This document shows, piece after piece, positions 10,108-21,314 of a DNA stretch of 64,000 nt. The translations under genes and the position numbers were made by a program. Every line of letters starts with the position of its first letter. Within the stretch, counting starts at the first letter, position 1. The notes under the pieces are model-generated. The model saw nothing but the letters and a program-made list of their open reading frames with translations, had not been told where the DNA came from and did no database searches. Origin of the DNA: Magnolia sinica (Eukaryota > Streptophyta > Magnoliopsida > Magnoliales > Magnoliaceae); the NCBI RefSeq assembly GCF_029962835.1, contig NC_080588.1, positions 66,550,001-66,614,000 on the forward strand, given 5' to 3'.

Positions 10108-13100
10108 GAAAAGTATGTACGTGGCCCACCATAAGAAAGATTTAACTGTTTGATGGTTGTGATCGAACTGATCAAGGATGGAACAGCGTGTCCCAACAAA
10201 GGTAAGTCATGAAAACCATGTCTTCAGTCCACATGTGCAATTATGGTGGGATTGGACAGTACAGTAGGTGGGCCCTACACTCATCTGTGGAGGGGAATTC
10301 AGTGTGAAATCTTTTGCCTATGATCATGCCATCAAAGAACTTGTTTCATGGTTAATAGATTAGGATTGTCTTAATTATATTATATTTAATTACAAAGAGA
10401 AAGATAATCTATTTATGTTTGGCAGGATAAAAGGTACTAGTTTTAAGGTGATACTTGAAGATGAAAACCAGGTGGAAGTCTCTTTTACAAGGACATGGGA
10501 CCCATCCCTCAATGGGACCCTCATTCCCCTTAACATTGACAAAAGGTGCATCCCTTCTTATCATATCCTCATTTTAATGATGGATGTCAATGGGCCGGGC
10601 CGGACCCATTTGGTAATCGAGCCAAGCCACAATGGTCCAATACATAAATGGGCTGTACCCCAGCTCAAATTCAACTACATTTTATATCAAAGCCTGCATG
10701 AACCCGATCTAAGCCCATTTACATCTTCCATGGGCCTGGCTTGGACCTAGATTTCAACCCACGGGCCAGTACCAGTTATAAATTTCAAGCCCAATATTTA
10801 AATGGGCTGTCCCGAACCTCAGTCCATCCTAGTCTGGCCGGTTGATAGTTGTAGAAGTGAAAATGGGACTATCTAGGGTCAGGGCAGGGAATGTCGGGTA
10901 GAGTTCAACCCAAGCCCAACCCATTAGATTTCTAGCCCAAGCCTGACCTGCTACCCATTTAGCTTAGCCGAACCCACCTTAAAAGCTGGTCAACCCAACA
11001 CATTACCACTCGTACTTGGACCAGCACGATTCCTGCCCTAGGCAGGCTGAACCCTTTCTGGGAGCAGTTCAGCCCAAGGAAGACTTGTATTAAATTAAAA
11101 GTCTGACGAAATGAAGCTGCAGGTTTATAGTTCTTAGCGGGTCCTCCGGTTTCTACTCATACGCCATTTATGAGCACTTACAAGGCTGGCCTGATTTCAC
11201 TCTCAATCAGACTCGGATAACTTTCAAGCTTCGAAATGACAAGTACAAACACCTTACACTTTCCTCTCTCGCCTTTTCATCTGTATGACACTGTCCAAAT
11301 TCCATGATGGGCCCACTTGGCTGCATGACCGAATGATCCGGATTGTTTATCTGGTCGGCCCTGCTTTTGATAATGGCACCGATGGATAAGTCCTAGGCCC
11401 CTGATCTTTGGCCATTTTTCATTCTAACCGATTTGATGTACGCATTGTGGCCCATCCAAGGAGGGTCCATAAAATGGACAGTCCAGATAATCGTTATTCA
11501 AATACATGTGTGATTGATTCAAACCGTTGAGATCTATGATGGATGTGGCCCACATTTGGAAATCACACGGTAGGATTAGTGGGACATGGACCTCATTTGA
11601 CAAATTCTAAAACAATGCCTCAATTCCATGTGTGGCCCACTTCGGTCTTCCAGCATAGACTATTCATAGAGTACGCCCTATGTAACAGGACAATAATCCC
11701 AGATCATTGCATTTGTATTTTAATGTAGAAAATGGATGGTTGAGATTGTCCGATCGACGTGATTTTTTCAGCTATGGCCCTACTTTGCATGGCCCACCTC
11801 ATGAATGCTCAGATACGTGATTGATGTCACCTTGTCAATGTTGAAATCCCAGGTTTCACTACATGGCCATATCAGACAATAGACAGAGAATCATGCCCAT
11901 GCCAGAAGATCGTGAGCCTCCACGTGGCCAGCCGTTAGCATTCAAAGAAGCCGTTCGTTTGATAAATCCAATCAATCCAGACCTTCAAGGAGAGGTAAAA
12001 GCAAATTCTAGTTTTATATCAAGCACGTACTTCAATCCAAACCGTCCAAATCATCAGCCTCACTCGGGATGAGTTATAACCCAAATTTCTCATTGGTTGG
12101 ACCATATTAACCGTCTGATAAGTGGGCATTGGCTTGCTGAATTTGAACCGTCGATTATATTTTCACATGCGCAGGTGGATGACAAGTACGAGTACTCGTG
12201 CGAGGACAAGGACAACAAGGTCCACGGTTGGATATGCTTCGATCCTCCTGTGGGCTTCTGGCAGATCACCCCAAGTGATGAGTTCAGAACTGGTGGGCCT
12301 CTCAAGCAGGACCTGACCTCCCATGTGGGCCCAACTACCCTAGCTGTAAGTCCCACATCTTTCTTCAATAGCAATTGGTGAATCCTTGGTGGACACGGTG
12401 ATGGACGGTTTAGAAAACTAACAATCTAAATTCAACGGCCCACGGTCATCCAATGCAATGAGATGACCATCCAAGCATGTGTTATGATATGTCGAGCCAT
12501 GTAGAGCCCACCAAATGGACAGTCTAGATCACCGGTGGAAGGCTCCATAAGACCCTCTAGTTTGCATCACAACCGTTTGAAATATTTTTCCATCATCAAC
12601 TGATCAGATGCCTTGTGATTTTCAGATGTTTATGGGTGGTCACTACTCAGGGGAAGATCTAATGCCAAAATTCACAGACGGAGAGCCATGGAAGAAAGTG
12701 TTCGGCCCTGTTTTTATGTACGTTAATTCGGGGTGGGCCGGAACCGATCCGCTTTCACTCTGGGAGGATGCAAAATTACAGGTTTGGATTCACTGATGAT
12801 GATTGATAGGTTCATATTTCTCTATTTCTTTGAAAAACATAAGCATTTTTTTTTATAGCTAATAGTGCTCTAGTTGCAGCGGAACACATAGATAGCTCAA
12901 TTAATCTTGCAATCTGCACCGTTCATTAGGTCTGTCCCATGATCTATTCTTAGGCATGAAAAAATAACACCAATTGGATGGTCCTATCCATCTAAAAATG
13001 TTAGGATCATCCAATCAAAGCCATTCTCTGAAGTAAAATACAATCAATGACGTTCAACACGAGATGGACGGTCGAAATTGTTGATTGGACCTTGTTTCCA

Positions 13101-16100
13101 TGAGGGATGACACAATCGAGTCATGACTTGAAACAAGAGAAAACGAGTCAGTCCAAGTCGCCGAGTCATTAGGTCATACGCATGTGTCAACATACATGTA
13201 ACACTATAAAAGAAATACCGATACGGTATGGACCATTTATAATTCGCGGTTTTTAGTCTTTCGGTTTCTCATTTGGAAGGTGACAGAGAATCATATTACA
13301 CTAATGTTTCTCTTTGTTTTTTCTCCAACGCAGATGCTAATTGAAGTTGAAAGCTGGCCATACAGTTTCCCAGTTTCAGAGGATTTCCCTAACTCTGACC
13401 TACGTGGTTCCGTCAGTGGTAGATTACTAGTCGTGGATTGGTATGGATTTTTGGCACACTACACACACACACTGAGTTCTCCTAGGAGCTTTTTTGGAAC
13501 TCATTTCAGGATATGTGAGCCCAAAATCTGAATTGTCCAAAGGAAAAAGAGGCAGCACCCCATGAAATAGTTTCCACCCTTGATTTACCTCTATCTTTCG
13601 TTAGGCTCGCCAAAGTTTTGAATCAGGGTAAAAGTTAGGTCATAGGAGTATTACAGGGTGCTTCATCGGGTTGAGCTCAGATCTCAGGAAATGAGTTCTC
13701 AAAAAGTTCTCACAAAAAGCCGTGAGAACTAGTGCTTAGCTTCCTCTCTATATATACATGTCTAGTCATGGCTCAATGGTAGACCCCGTGGATTTCAGCA
13801 CTAATGTCATGAGTTTGGGTACCGATGTGATGGGGTGAGTGCAAGGGTGTGTATTAAAAACAAATAGAAAAAAAAAAGAAAAAAGTTCCCGGTATGTTTT
13901 CATTTCAGGCCTAAGATTATATTTTTTTTCTAGCATGAGCCTAACAAACATGCATTTCTTACTTAGGTTCCTTAGCGAAGATTATATATCTGCAGACTCT
14001 GCTTATGTGGGACTTGCTTTGCCTGGAGATGTAGGATCATGGCAAAGAGAATGCAAGGTCTCTCTTGGCCATGGGGATTATTATTATTATTATTTTTCTC
14101 TTTCTTTCCGTTTACAAGTTCTTGTAAGTGATACGATCGATGAAGTATGGCATGCTGATGGGCATGGATTAGGGTACATGAACGTTAGTGTAATGAAATA
14201 AGAGCGTGTCTCAATAGCGGTTGAATATGATCGACCGCTGTGTAATCCAACAAGGCCATTCTCAATGTGGTAAAATATGGGCGCCGGAGGGCCTATTTCA
14301 TTCTTGGGCCTGACCAACGGCTCAATCAAGATTGGCCCATTCACAGAACTGATGAGATGCATTAGGTATTGTGCTATTTCAGGATGTATCTTACACAGTG
14401 TTCTGTTTTCAGGGCTACCAGTTTTGGAGTAGAGCTAACTCAGATGGGTTTTTCTCCATCAACAACATCCGGACAGGAGACTATAATCTCTATGCATGGG
14501 TGCCCGGTTTTATAGGAGATTACAGAAATGATGAGACCATTACCATTACCGAAGGTTAGTGTCGATGCAGTTTTCTGGCAGACCCTCCGCGGTTGACCCT
14601 CTTGCACCTGCACATGTGTAAAAGAGAAACAAAGTAGACCCTGGCTAGTGCATGCGACTCTCCGATGCCTAAGTCAGGAACAAGACTTTTTTTGTAGGGT
14701 AGGATCTCCATAAAAGAGACACCAGTCAAATGTTATGGTTAGAATGTGCGTACATTTGGTGGTTGAGGATACCTTTATATATATAGGGAGGTTGAGGATA
14801 CCTTTATATATATAGGGAAGAGAGTCCAATCATATGAGAACTCGTCCCGACATCTTGGAGATACATCTGAATCTGGTATCTTTATGAGATTACCGGATTC
14901 TGACGTTATCAGGATCTAATTTTATCTTCGAAAGATTTGGGGAGAAATCTTCGGGATTATAGGAGATTCCTTGAATCTGTATGTAGCTCGGATTTGGGCC
15001 GGCTCCCATAGGCGGGTGATGGCTCGAGAATGAGCGATTCCGATCTTCTCGACAGATAAACATTTATCATCTTTGACCAATAATTAGGTTAGAGGATCCG
15101 TGTTTACTTTTAACTGGGTGCTAATAGTCCTTGACCTTGTCATGGGACGTTGCTTGACCTGTAACCGACATTGTCCAATCTATGACCATCCAATGGACGA
15201 GCTATGACCGATATATCGTCGGACAGTGACTGATCTTGGGTAGATCTAAGATCGACCTATATCCGACTAATAGTTGAACTGTGGCCAATCTGCAATTGAC
15301 CATTAGGTTGGAACACGATTTATCCGAATGAGCTCGTTATCGTGTTCTTTGAGTGTCCTTACAGTTGCCTCGATCTCCTTAAAAGTCGACCTGTTTTTGG
15401 ACGTAGACACCTTACTAGGCTTGGGTTTCACCGGGCTCATGCTGGTTAAGTAGAGTTGGTCCATTCCATAATCCGACCTATGGTACTTATCAAAATTTCC
15501 CGCAACAGTTAGCATCCAATAGATTTATGGGCAGTAACTGTAGAATTTGGACAAGTGGGGTCCATGGTTCTTGGATCTAAACCATTGATATGCTGGGATC
15601 ACTGTAGATTGAAGATCATCACCCTTTGATATTTGGCCTTTCTCTCTCTTGAGTTTGCACCACTGCTTATATCTATTTTTCTTCTGTGTTCTTAAGCCAT
15701 AGCATAAGATGTTTCAGATGTTTGAATATTGGATATCCACCATCCCTTGTGAAGCCCATTATTTCAACAGTTTGGATCATCAGACCTAGGGCCCCACATG
15801 CACATAATCCTGCTCTTGATTGAGAGGCTGGATCCACCACAATTTTTTTGAGTTTGACCTTAACCTACAACACGATTCGTGGGCCCACAGTGATCTTTGC
15901 ATAAATCTAATCTGTTCATCATGTGCGCCCTCTTATATTTTCCTTGGCTTCCAAAACTTGGCTGGGCCATAACATATAAAATCATGCCTAAAACCTCTAA
16001 AATGATGTGGTGTGGCCCACCTGAGTTTAGGAATAGATGGATTTAGGTGTTTTCCACTCATCCTGGTGGACCCCTCCACCTCCTACTTTTGGTTTTTGCT

Positions 16101-18067
16101 TCAGTTTATCTGTTTGTGTTTGATTTACGGAATGAATGGTGAAGATTTTCCGATGATCATAGGTCATATAAAGTTTCAAGGTCTTTGTGTTTGATACTTC
16201 TTATGTTTTTTTTTTTTTTTTTAATTGAACCCAGGATGTGATATTGACTTGGGTGATTTAGTATATGAACCACCAAGAGATGGTCCCACGTTGTGGGAGA
16301 TCGGCGTCCCTGATCGTTCTGCAGCCGAGTTCTTCGTTCCCGATCCTAATCCTATGTATGTTAACAAACTCTACATTAATCATCCTGACAAGTAAGTTCT
16401 GATCCTTTCCCTCCACCATTTGATCCTCAAATCTTGGTTTTGATTTGTACATTACAAGATTGCAATTTGGAATAAAAACTCTACCTAGGCTGCGTTTGGC
16501 TGTTCAATCCAATTGAATTGTGATAGCTCCTTTCATGATAATGAGCCTCCAAATTTCAATTAGTACTGTTGTTTCAAGTCCTGACTTGAAATTCAAGGGA
16601 CTGCAATCAGGGGTTAGTTGTCATTGTGAAATAAAGGAGGTGCAGACCCCACTTGGGTTATCTTCCCTGTAATGAATTGAATTGCAATTCAGTTCAATTG
16701 ACCATCCAAACATGCCTAATTGTTGTTACTCATAGTATATTGGTTATTTTTAGTGCTTGCATTAGACCACTCCCAACTGTTTCATTGTTACGTCATTTCA
16801 TTATAGTAGTAAAACCTTTGATTTCTCTTGGTAGGTTTAGGCAGTATGGTTTGTGGGAGAGGTATGCCGATCTATATCCCGACGAAGATCTTGTCTACAC
16901 CGTCGGAGTTAGTGATTATCAAAAAGATTGGTTCTATGCACAGGTCACTAGGTGTGATTCCTCTAACCATCTTTCTGTTACAAAAATTCAAAGAACCCAT
17001 TCGCAAATTGGAACTTTCTCAAAATATATATACTCCACAATTTCCCTTTCTATACACTGATTTCGCCCAATAACCAATCGTGGACCATTAGATTATCCTT
17101 TCGAGTGCATGTTCAGATAACAAACACTCATGTCTGCATATATGAACTTATTGCATTTGGTGATTTTGGTTCATGTGAATGTTGTTATATGACTTCTAAT
17201 GATTTGAATGACGATTATCTGCTTACATTGCAGGAAGAAAGATAATAATTCCTACCAAGCAACCACATGGCAGATAAAATTCACACTCGACACTATTGTC
17301 CAAAGTGGGACCTATAAATTGCGATTGGCGATTGCATCCGCTACGGCCTCTGAATTGCAAGTATGTATATAACTATAAACTCGGTTGCGTTTGGATTCAC
17401 AAGTGAATTGAATTGTAAACATTCAGTGTAATCATGTATTGAGGTGAGTTCAACACTGAGGTCTTGGTATCAATTCCTTAGTGGGGGTGGCTAACAGTGT
17501 GTGAACTGACAGTGGGGTGTACTAACAAGCTAGCAAAAAAAAGAAGAAGAAAGTATTGAGGTGAGTAGCCTCAAATTAGACTAGTAATTGCGATTAAAAT
17601 TGATAGTGCACCCAAATGCACTCTTAAATAATTCCTCGTGCTGATTATAGACAGTTGTTTAGGATTATCCTTATCATCCTATATGATTATAGATAATCTC
17701 TCGCACTGATTTTAGTGAGGAGAAGCAAATCAACACTGTCGAATCTATTGTCCTTTGTATCATACTAATTTGATTTATGTTTTTGGCATAGGTTCGATTC
17801 AATGACCCAAATGCCAATCCACCTCACTTTACAACTGGGCTAATCGGCAAGGACAACTCTATCGCCAGACATGGGATTCATGGGCTCTACTGGCTGTTCA
17901 ACGTCGACGCATCGTGCGCAATGCTTGTGGAAGGAGACAATACGATCTTTCTCACTCAGGCGAGAAGCGTGAGCCCCTTCCAAGGGATCATGTACGATTA
18001 CATCCGATTAGAAGGGCCCTCTGATCTCGATTCGAATAAGAAAAAATCATCTTGCATTTTGTGCTAA
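7850..18067 (+). CDS. Rhamnogalacturonan lyase (PL4), copy B; 13 clean exons, first exon altered
   Basis: Predicted to cleave the rhamnogalacturonan-I backbone of pectin by beta-elimination in the cell wall. Exons 2-14: 9894-10066, 10426-10545, 11123-11242, 11853-11994, 12175-12345, 12626-12781, 13334-13440, 13967-14057, 14413-14554, 16235-16391, 16835-16951, 17234-17360, 17792-18067. All borders are GT-AG and no stop interrupts the frame. Domains: N-terminal lyase beta-sandwich (exons 2-7), fn3-like domain II (exons 8-10), carbohydrate-binding-like domain III (exons 11-14). Exon 1 (to 7987) keeps GVHLQIQDKY but lacks the ATG of copies C and D. The only in-frame upstream ATG is 7850, inside the leader intron, which would give about 678 aa; another start is ATG 9882 (MDRQVVIDNG, 636 aa). 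Oddities: LRGSS is LSGSS, GETR is NQTR, four residues are missing in exon 7, and the protein ends KKKSSCILC. Family assignment is firm; activity and start are uncertain. Confidence 0.88.
8580..9850 (-). mobile_element. Old Ty1/copia fragment in intron 1 of copy B
   Basis: Minus-strand traces of the copia RNase H and 3' end are visible, for example a KKNSRSSADAKY-like motif around 9680-9720. The matching stretch in intron 1 of copy C is about 46540-47060, so the fragment predates the gene duplication. It is split in copy B by the element at 8899-9502. Confidence 0.55.
8899..9502. mobile_element. 604-bp GAGTCGAGT-rich element with 9-bp target duplication (MULE-like)
   Basis: It is flanked by a perfect 9-bp TSD, ATATATTTA (8890-8898 and 9503-9511). 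Copy C has the unoccupied site with a single ATATATTTA near 46750. The termini are weakly inverted (GCTAGGCATCG against GGTGGGCACGG). The interior is built of GAGTCGAGT and ACTCGA motifs and a purine-rich GGAGGGAGGGAG stretch. There is no coding capacity. Nine-bp duplications are typical of Mutator-like elements. A relative lies at 18555-25864 (interrupted). Confidence 0.75.
10074..10103. repeat. (TC)n microsatellite at the exon 2 donor of copy B
   Basis: It begins eight bases after the GT of intron 2. Copy C has the same arrangement at 48191-48212. Confidence 0.9.
13757..13880 (+). mobile_element. tRNA-derived SINE in intron 8 of copy B
   Basis: TGGCTCAATGGTAGA at about 13767 resembles a tRNA A box and GAGTTTGGGTACC at about 13810 resembles a B box. 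An A-rich tail follows from 13855. Intron 8 of copy C is only 82 bp and lacks it. Just upstream (about 13470-13735) is a second insertion with inverted GAGTTCTC motifs, probably a small MITE. Confidence 0.6.
14560..15507 (-). mobile_element. Solo LTR (948 bp) in intron 10 of copy B
   Basis: It starts TGTCGATGCAG, ends CAACA, and has a perfect TSD GTTAG (14555-14559 and 15508-15512). The left TSD overlaps the splice donor: the last exon base is 14554 and GTTAG is the start of intron 10. Copy C shows the empty site (AAGGTTAGCATCC). Ends match the rearranged copia at 61672-63624, so it is probably a copia solo LTR; orientation is taken from that element. Around 14760-14820 a GGTTGAGGATACC block is duplicated. 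Confidence 0.88.
17449..17552 (+). mobile_element. SINE, 5'-truncated, in intron 13 of copy B
   Basis: The 104-bp insert is flanked by a perfect 13-bp TSD, GTATTGAGGTGAG (17436-17448 and 17553-17565). It contains a B-box-like GGTATCAATTCC and ends in a purine tail. Copy C has the uninterrupted site near 56648. The same family occurs reversed near 58960-59075. Confidence 0.8.
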
Positions 18068-18554
18068 GTATATAATATCAATACACTAACAGGCATTTTA
18101 GTACTATCAAGGGACATGATCATAGTTAAATATAGTGCTTGATTCAGGGTCCTATAATTTTCACCCATCACCAGATGGCCGGTGGGGCCCACCCATGGAT
18201 CTTCTATACAATAAGCAAAATTCCTGAGCTGATATGGTAGTTGGATCAGAGTCGTTAGTTTCATATAAGCTGATAATGTCATAAGTACGGCACAAAGATG
18301 GTGATGGTTAATATAAGTTGTACGAGTGCTCAAATTATGCTAGTTGGATTGCGAAGTTACGGTCCGGTCTGATTAGGGCACTACTACCACCGTGCAATGT
18401 TGGCGTGAGATCTGACCTTTGCTACACACTTACGTGGAACGTTTAATCACATCTTTTATTTTCGTTTTCCATTTGAAGAGCATGGATCATACAAGTAGTC
18501 TTATCCAACCAAATGGGTTATCTAGTCATGTATTTGTTACCCATCTATATGCAT
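18068..18554 (+). other. 3' flank of copy B, part of the duplicated unit
   Basis: Matches the sequence after copy C (57167-57860), including GTATATAATATCAATRCACT just after the stop codon and CCTATAATTTTCACCCAT. The 3' UTR and terminator should lie here; no canonical AATAAA was found at a convincing distance. No gene. Confidence 0.6.
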
Positions 18555-18865
18555 AGAGCTGGGCATCCAGTGGAGTTGGACAGAGTTAGGGGTGACCCGG
18601 CTTGATCTGGTTTTGAAATAGGCCTGACCTGAACTCGACCCGACTCGGTACTGAGTTCAGCATGCCTGACCCAATCCGGGTCTAGGCTGGAGTAATCTGA
18701 ATTGAGTCTGACCCAGTCACAAGCACCGAGTCAGGTCAAGCTGGCATCGAATCAGGGCAGGTGCAGCGGGTATCCACGGGCTAAAATCACAACTCAAAAC
18801 CTAAATTCACTTGCTAGAATTGCTGCCTCTCCATCAGCTACACAACGTCTCAAATCTGATGAGGT

Positions 18866-18868
<3 letters not shown>

Positions 18869-18912
<44 letters not shown>
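18869..18912. repeat. (AC)n microsatellite
   Basis: About 22 dinucleotide units directly left of the solo LTR target-site duplication. Confidence 0.95.
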
Positions 18913-18915
<3 letters not shown>

Positions 18916-19744
18916 TGTTCATTACCCCAAGTATAGGGTTGTGATGTAGTAATAATCTTGGTAAGACCGAGGTCGAATCCACAGGGACTGAACCTTGTAT
19001 GTAATCTGAAAGTAACTTGAACTAGAACTAGGTGAAGATGTAATTTAAATCAGGAAAATTTAAGAGAGTAATGGTGAACTACTTTATCTAAAACTTGTAA
19101 AATTCAAAGGTGAGAAAGTAGAGTGTCAAGGATCCACTTGTAGAGATCAGAGAGATCTATGCTTGATTCATAAACACAACTGGAATTAGAGTCCTATCTT
19201 CATCCAGATAGAAGATAATACGTTAAAAACAACTATGAAATTCCTTTAATCTAGTTATCAATGGATAAGAGGTATGAGAATTAGAATTTATTTCATCACA
19301 AAACCATGCCCATGAGACAAAACAAACAACAAAATTTAACCAATCCACATCTAATTTAGGAAAGTTATGAACGTTAGGAAGGATTCCATCATCCAACCAT
19401 GTTTAGGGGACGATGGTGAACAACAGGGCTTCCTAACTTCATAATCATAATAATGAAAAGGACATGCTCGAAGCTATCACAGATCTATTGTAATTTAAGT
19501 CACAACAAACCATTAAAAACTAAAAGCATTCCTTATAATTAAATTAGAATCAAAATCAGTTCATTTCAAATATGAATCAAAAGGCATAAACAAAAAGTCT
19601 CTCATCACATTATAAGCTTCAACACTTAGCCCTAGCTAAGAGGTTTAGCCTGTTATAGACTTGGTAAAAGCTCTTAAAAACATTAAGGAGAGAAGAAAAA
19701 AAAATAACTAGGAAAAGGATAGAAGAACTCCAGCTGTCTCCACG

Positions 19745-19778
<34 letters not shown>

Positions 19779-20999
19779 GCCTTTGCTTCTCCACCATGCC
19801 TTTATGGCTGCCCTCTTAGATCCACACGTCCTTAGATGGCCTTCCCACGTCCTTCTCTCTCTTTTATAGGCCCCAGGGGCTGTTTAGAGGGCTGAAAGTC
19901 GGTGGAGAAGGTCGGCTAGTTTTTTTACCCTATTACGTGTGTAATAGCAGTGAAAATGCAACTCACTTGCATTTTTAGATCATCGAACCGACTATAAACG
20001 GTGGCCCACAACACCCCGCAATGTCTGAAAAAATCGGGCGTGCGTTTCTTGCGAAAATTCCTGCGTTGTGATGCTCGGTGGGCTCCACGGTGATGTTTTC
20101 GGTGAAATTCATCCCGTTCATTGGATTTCTGAAGAAATTTCAATCGAAAACGAGTAGTTTTGGTCGAGTTTTGGTGTGGTCTACTATCAAATCAACTCGC
20201 CGTTCATTCTATGTTTTCTGTCGATCCACTTGTGTACGTGTGCATGGGGTCAAAAGCTCAACATGGCTGGGGTTGTGGCCACCCCCTGGAGCAAATGGAC
20301 GGTTCCGATCTAACGTATGAGCCCTGATGGTGGCCCACAACACTCATTCGACCATACGCAGTGCGTCCACCGATTGTTTTGCAAAAGAAGTCAACACTCA
20401 TCCTGCCGGATGCAGTGTGTCCGTTGGATTGTTTTACGAAAGAAGTCGGATCAGCCCGGCGTTGACCGGGCTGACCGTCCGGTGCACGGCGGGAGTGCAC
20501 TGCAATGTGCACTTGCACGATCCCAAATGGGTTCCGCTACGATGTATATGAGAACTCTGCTCCATTCATTCATTTATCCATCTCATTTGAGGGGTTGAGA
20601 AAAAAAATTGAAGCATATCCAGATATCAGGTGGGCCCCAGATCGATGGTTTATGGGCTGATCTGTCCATTGGGCCACTTCAACAAGGATCTAATGGCTGA
20701 AATTTGACTTGTACGGTTAATTTATGGTCCTCAGGCCAGATATAAAGTTTTGAGCCAAACAGATGGTGGTAACCTTGTGATCTTGCATTCTGGAATACTT
20801 TCAGGCCCGTTTAAACCCAATCACTTGATTTTCTTGGATCTTTGGCGTGTAAATTCTTCGATCTTGGTCCCCTGGGGCCCATCCCTTTCCTTGGTGATTT
20901 TAGAGCGTTAAATTCATGATTTTAATTCCTTTTCAGTCCAAGCTCTTTAAATTCACCTTGCAACAAAAACACTATTAAAATAGGACGTTAAGCATTATC

Positions 21000-21248
21000 T
21001 GTTAAAGGTTTGTTTGGATAGATGTTGAATAAGTCTTGGTTGTCCTATTCTATAGGAAGTCTGTTGAAATGGGTTAGTGTATGTCATTTCTTTAGGAGTA
21101 CTCCAATCGTGGAACTAGTTGGTTCCTATTTTCTCTAGTTAGTTAATTTATGATTTTCTATTTAAGATGTAATAAGATCTTTAAATTAATGTATTGAATT
21201 CCTCCTTCAAAATATTCATTGTGCATTTGTCTTTTTCAACTTTCTACA
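21000..21248 (+). repeat. 5' LTR of the 21-25 kb copia element
   Basis: 249 bp. After a 2-bp spacer comes the initiator-Met primer-binding site. Confidence 0.93.
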
Positions 21249-21314
21249 TCTGGTATCAGAGCTTAGTTCAAGAAAAAAGAAGCAGCAGTCTTCTTACTTG
21301 CAGCAGCAAAATCA

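Noticed and set aside
16828..17073. 81-codon frame beginning MVGLGSMVCGRGMPIY
   Set aside because: A +1 shadow of exon 12 of lyase copy B running into intron 12.
20078..20598. Several overlapping open frames of 74-93 codons on both strands
   Set aside because: They lie inside the noncoding part of a solo LTR, overlap each other in different frames and resemble no protein.
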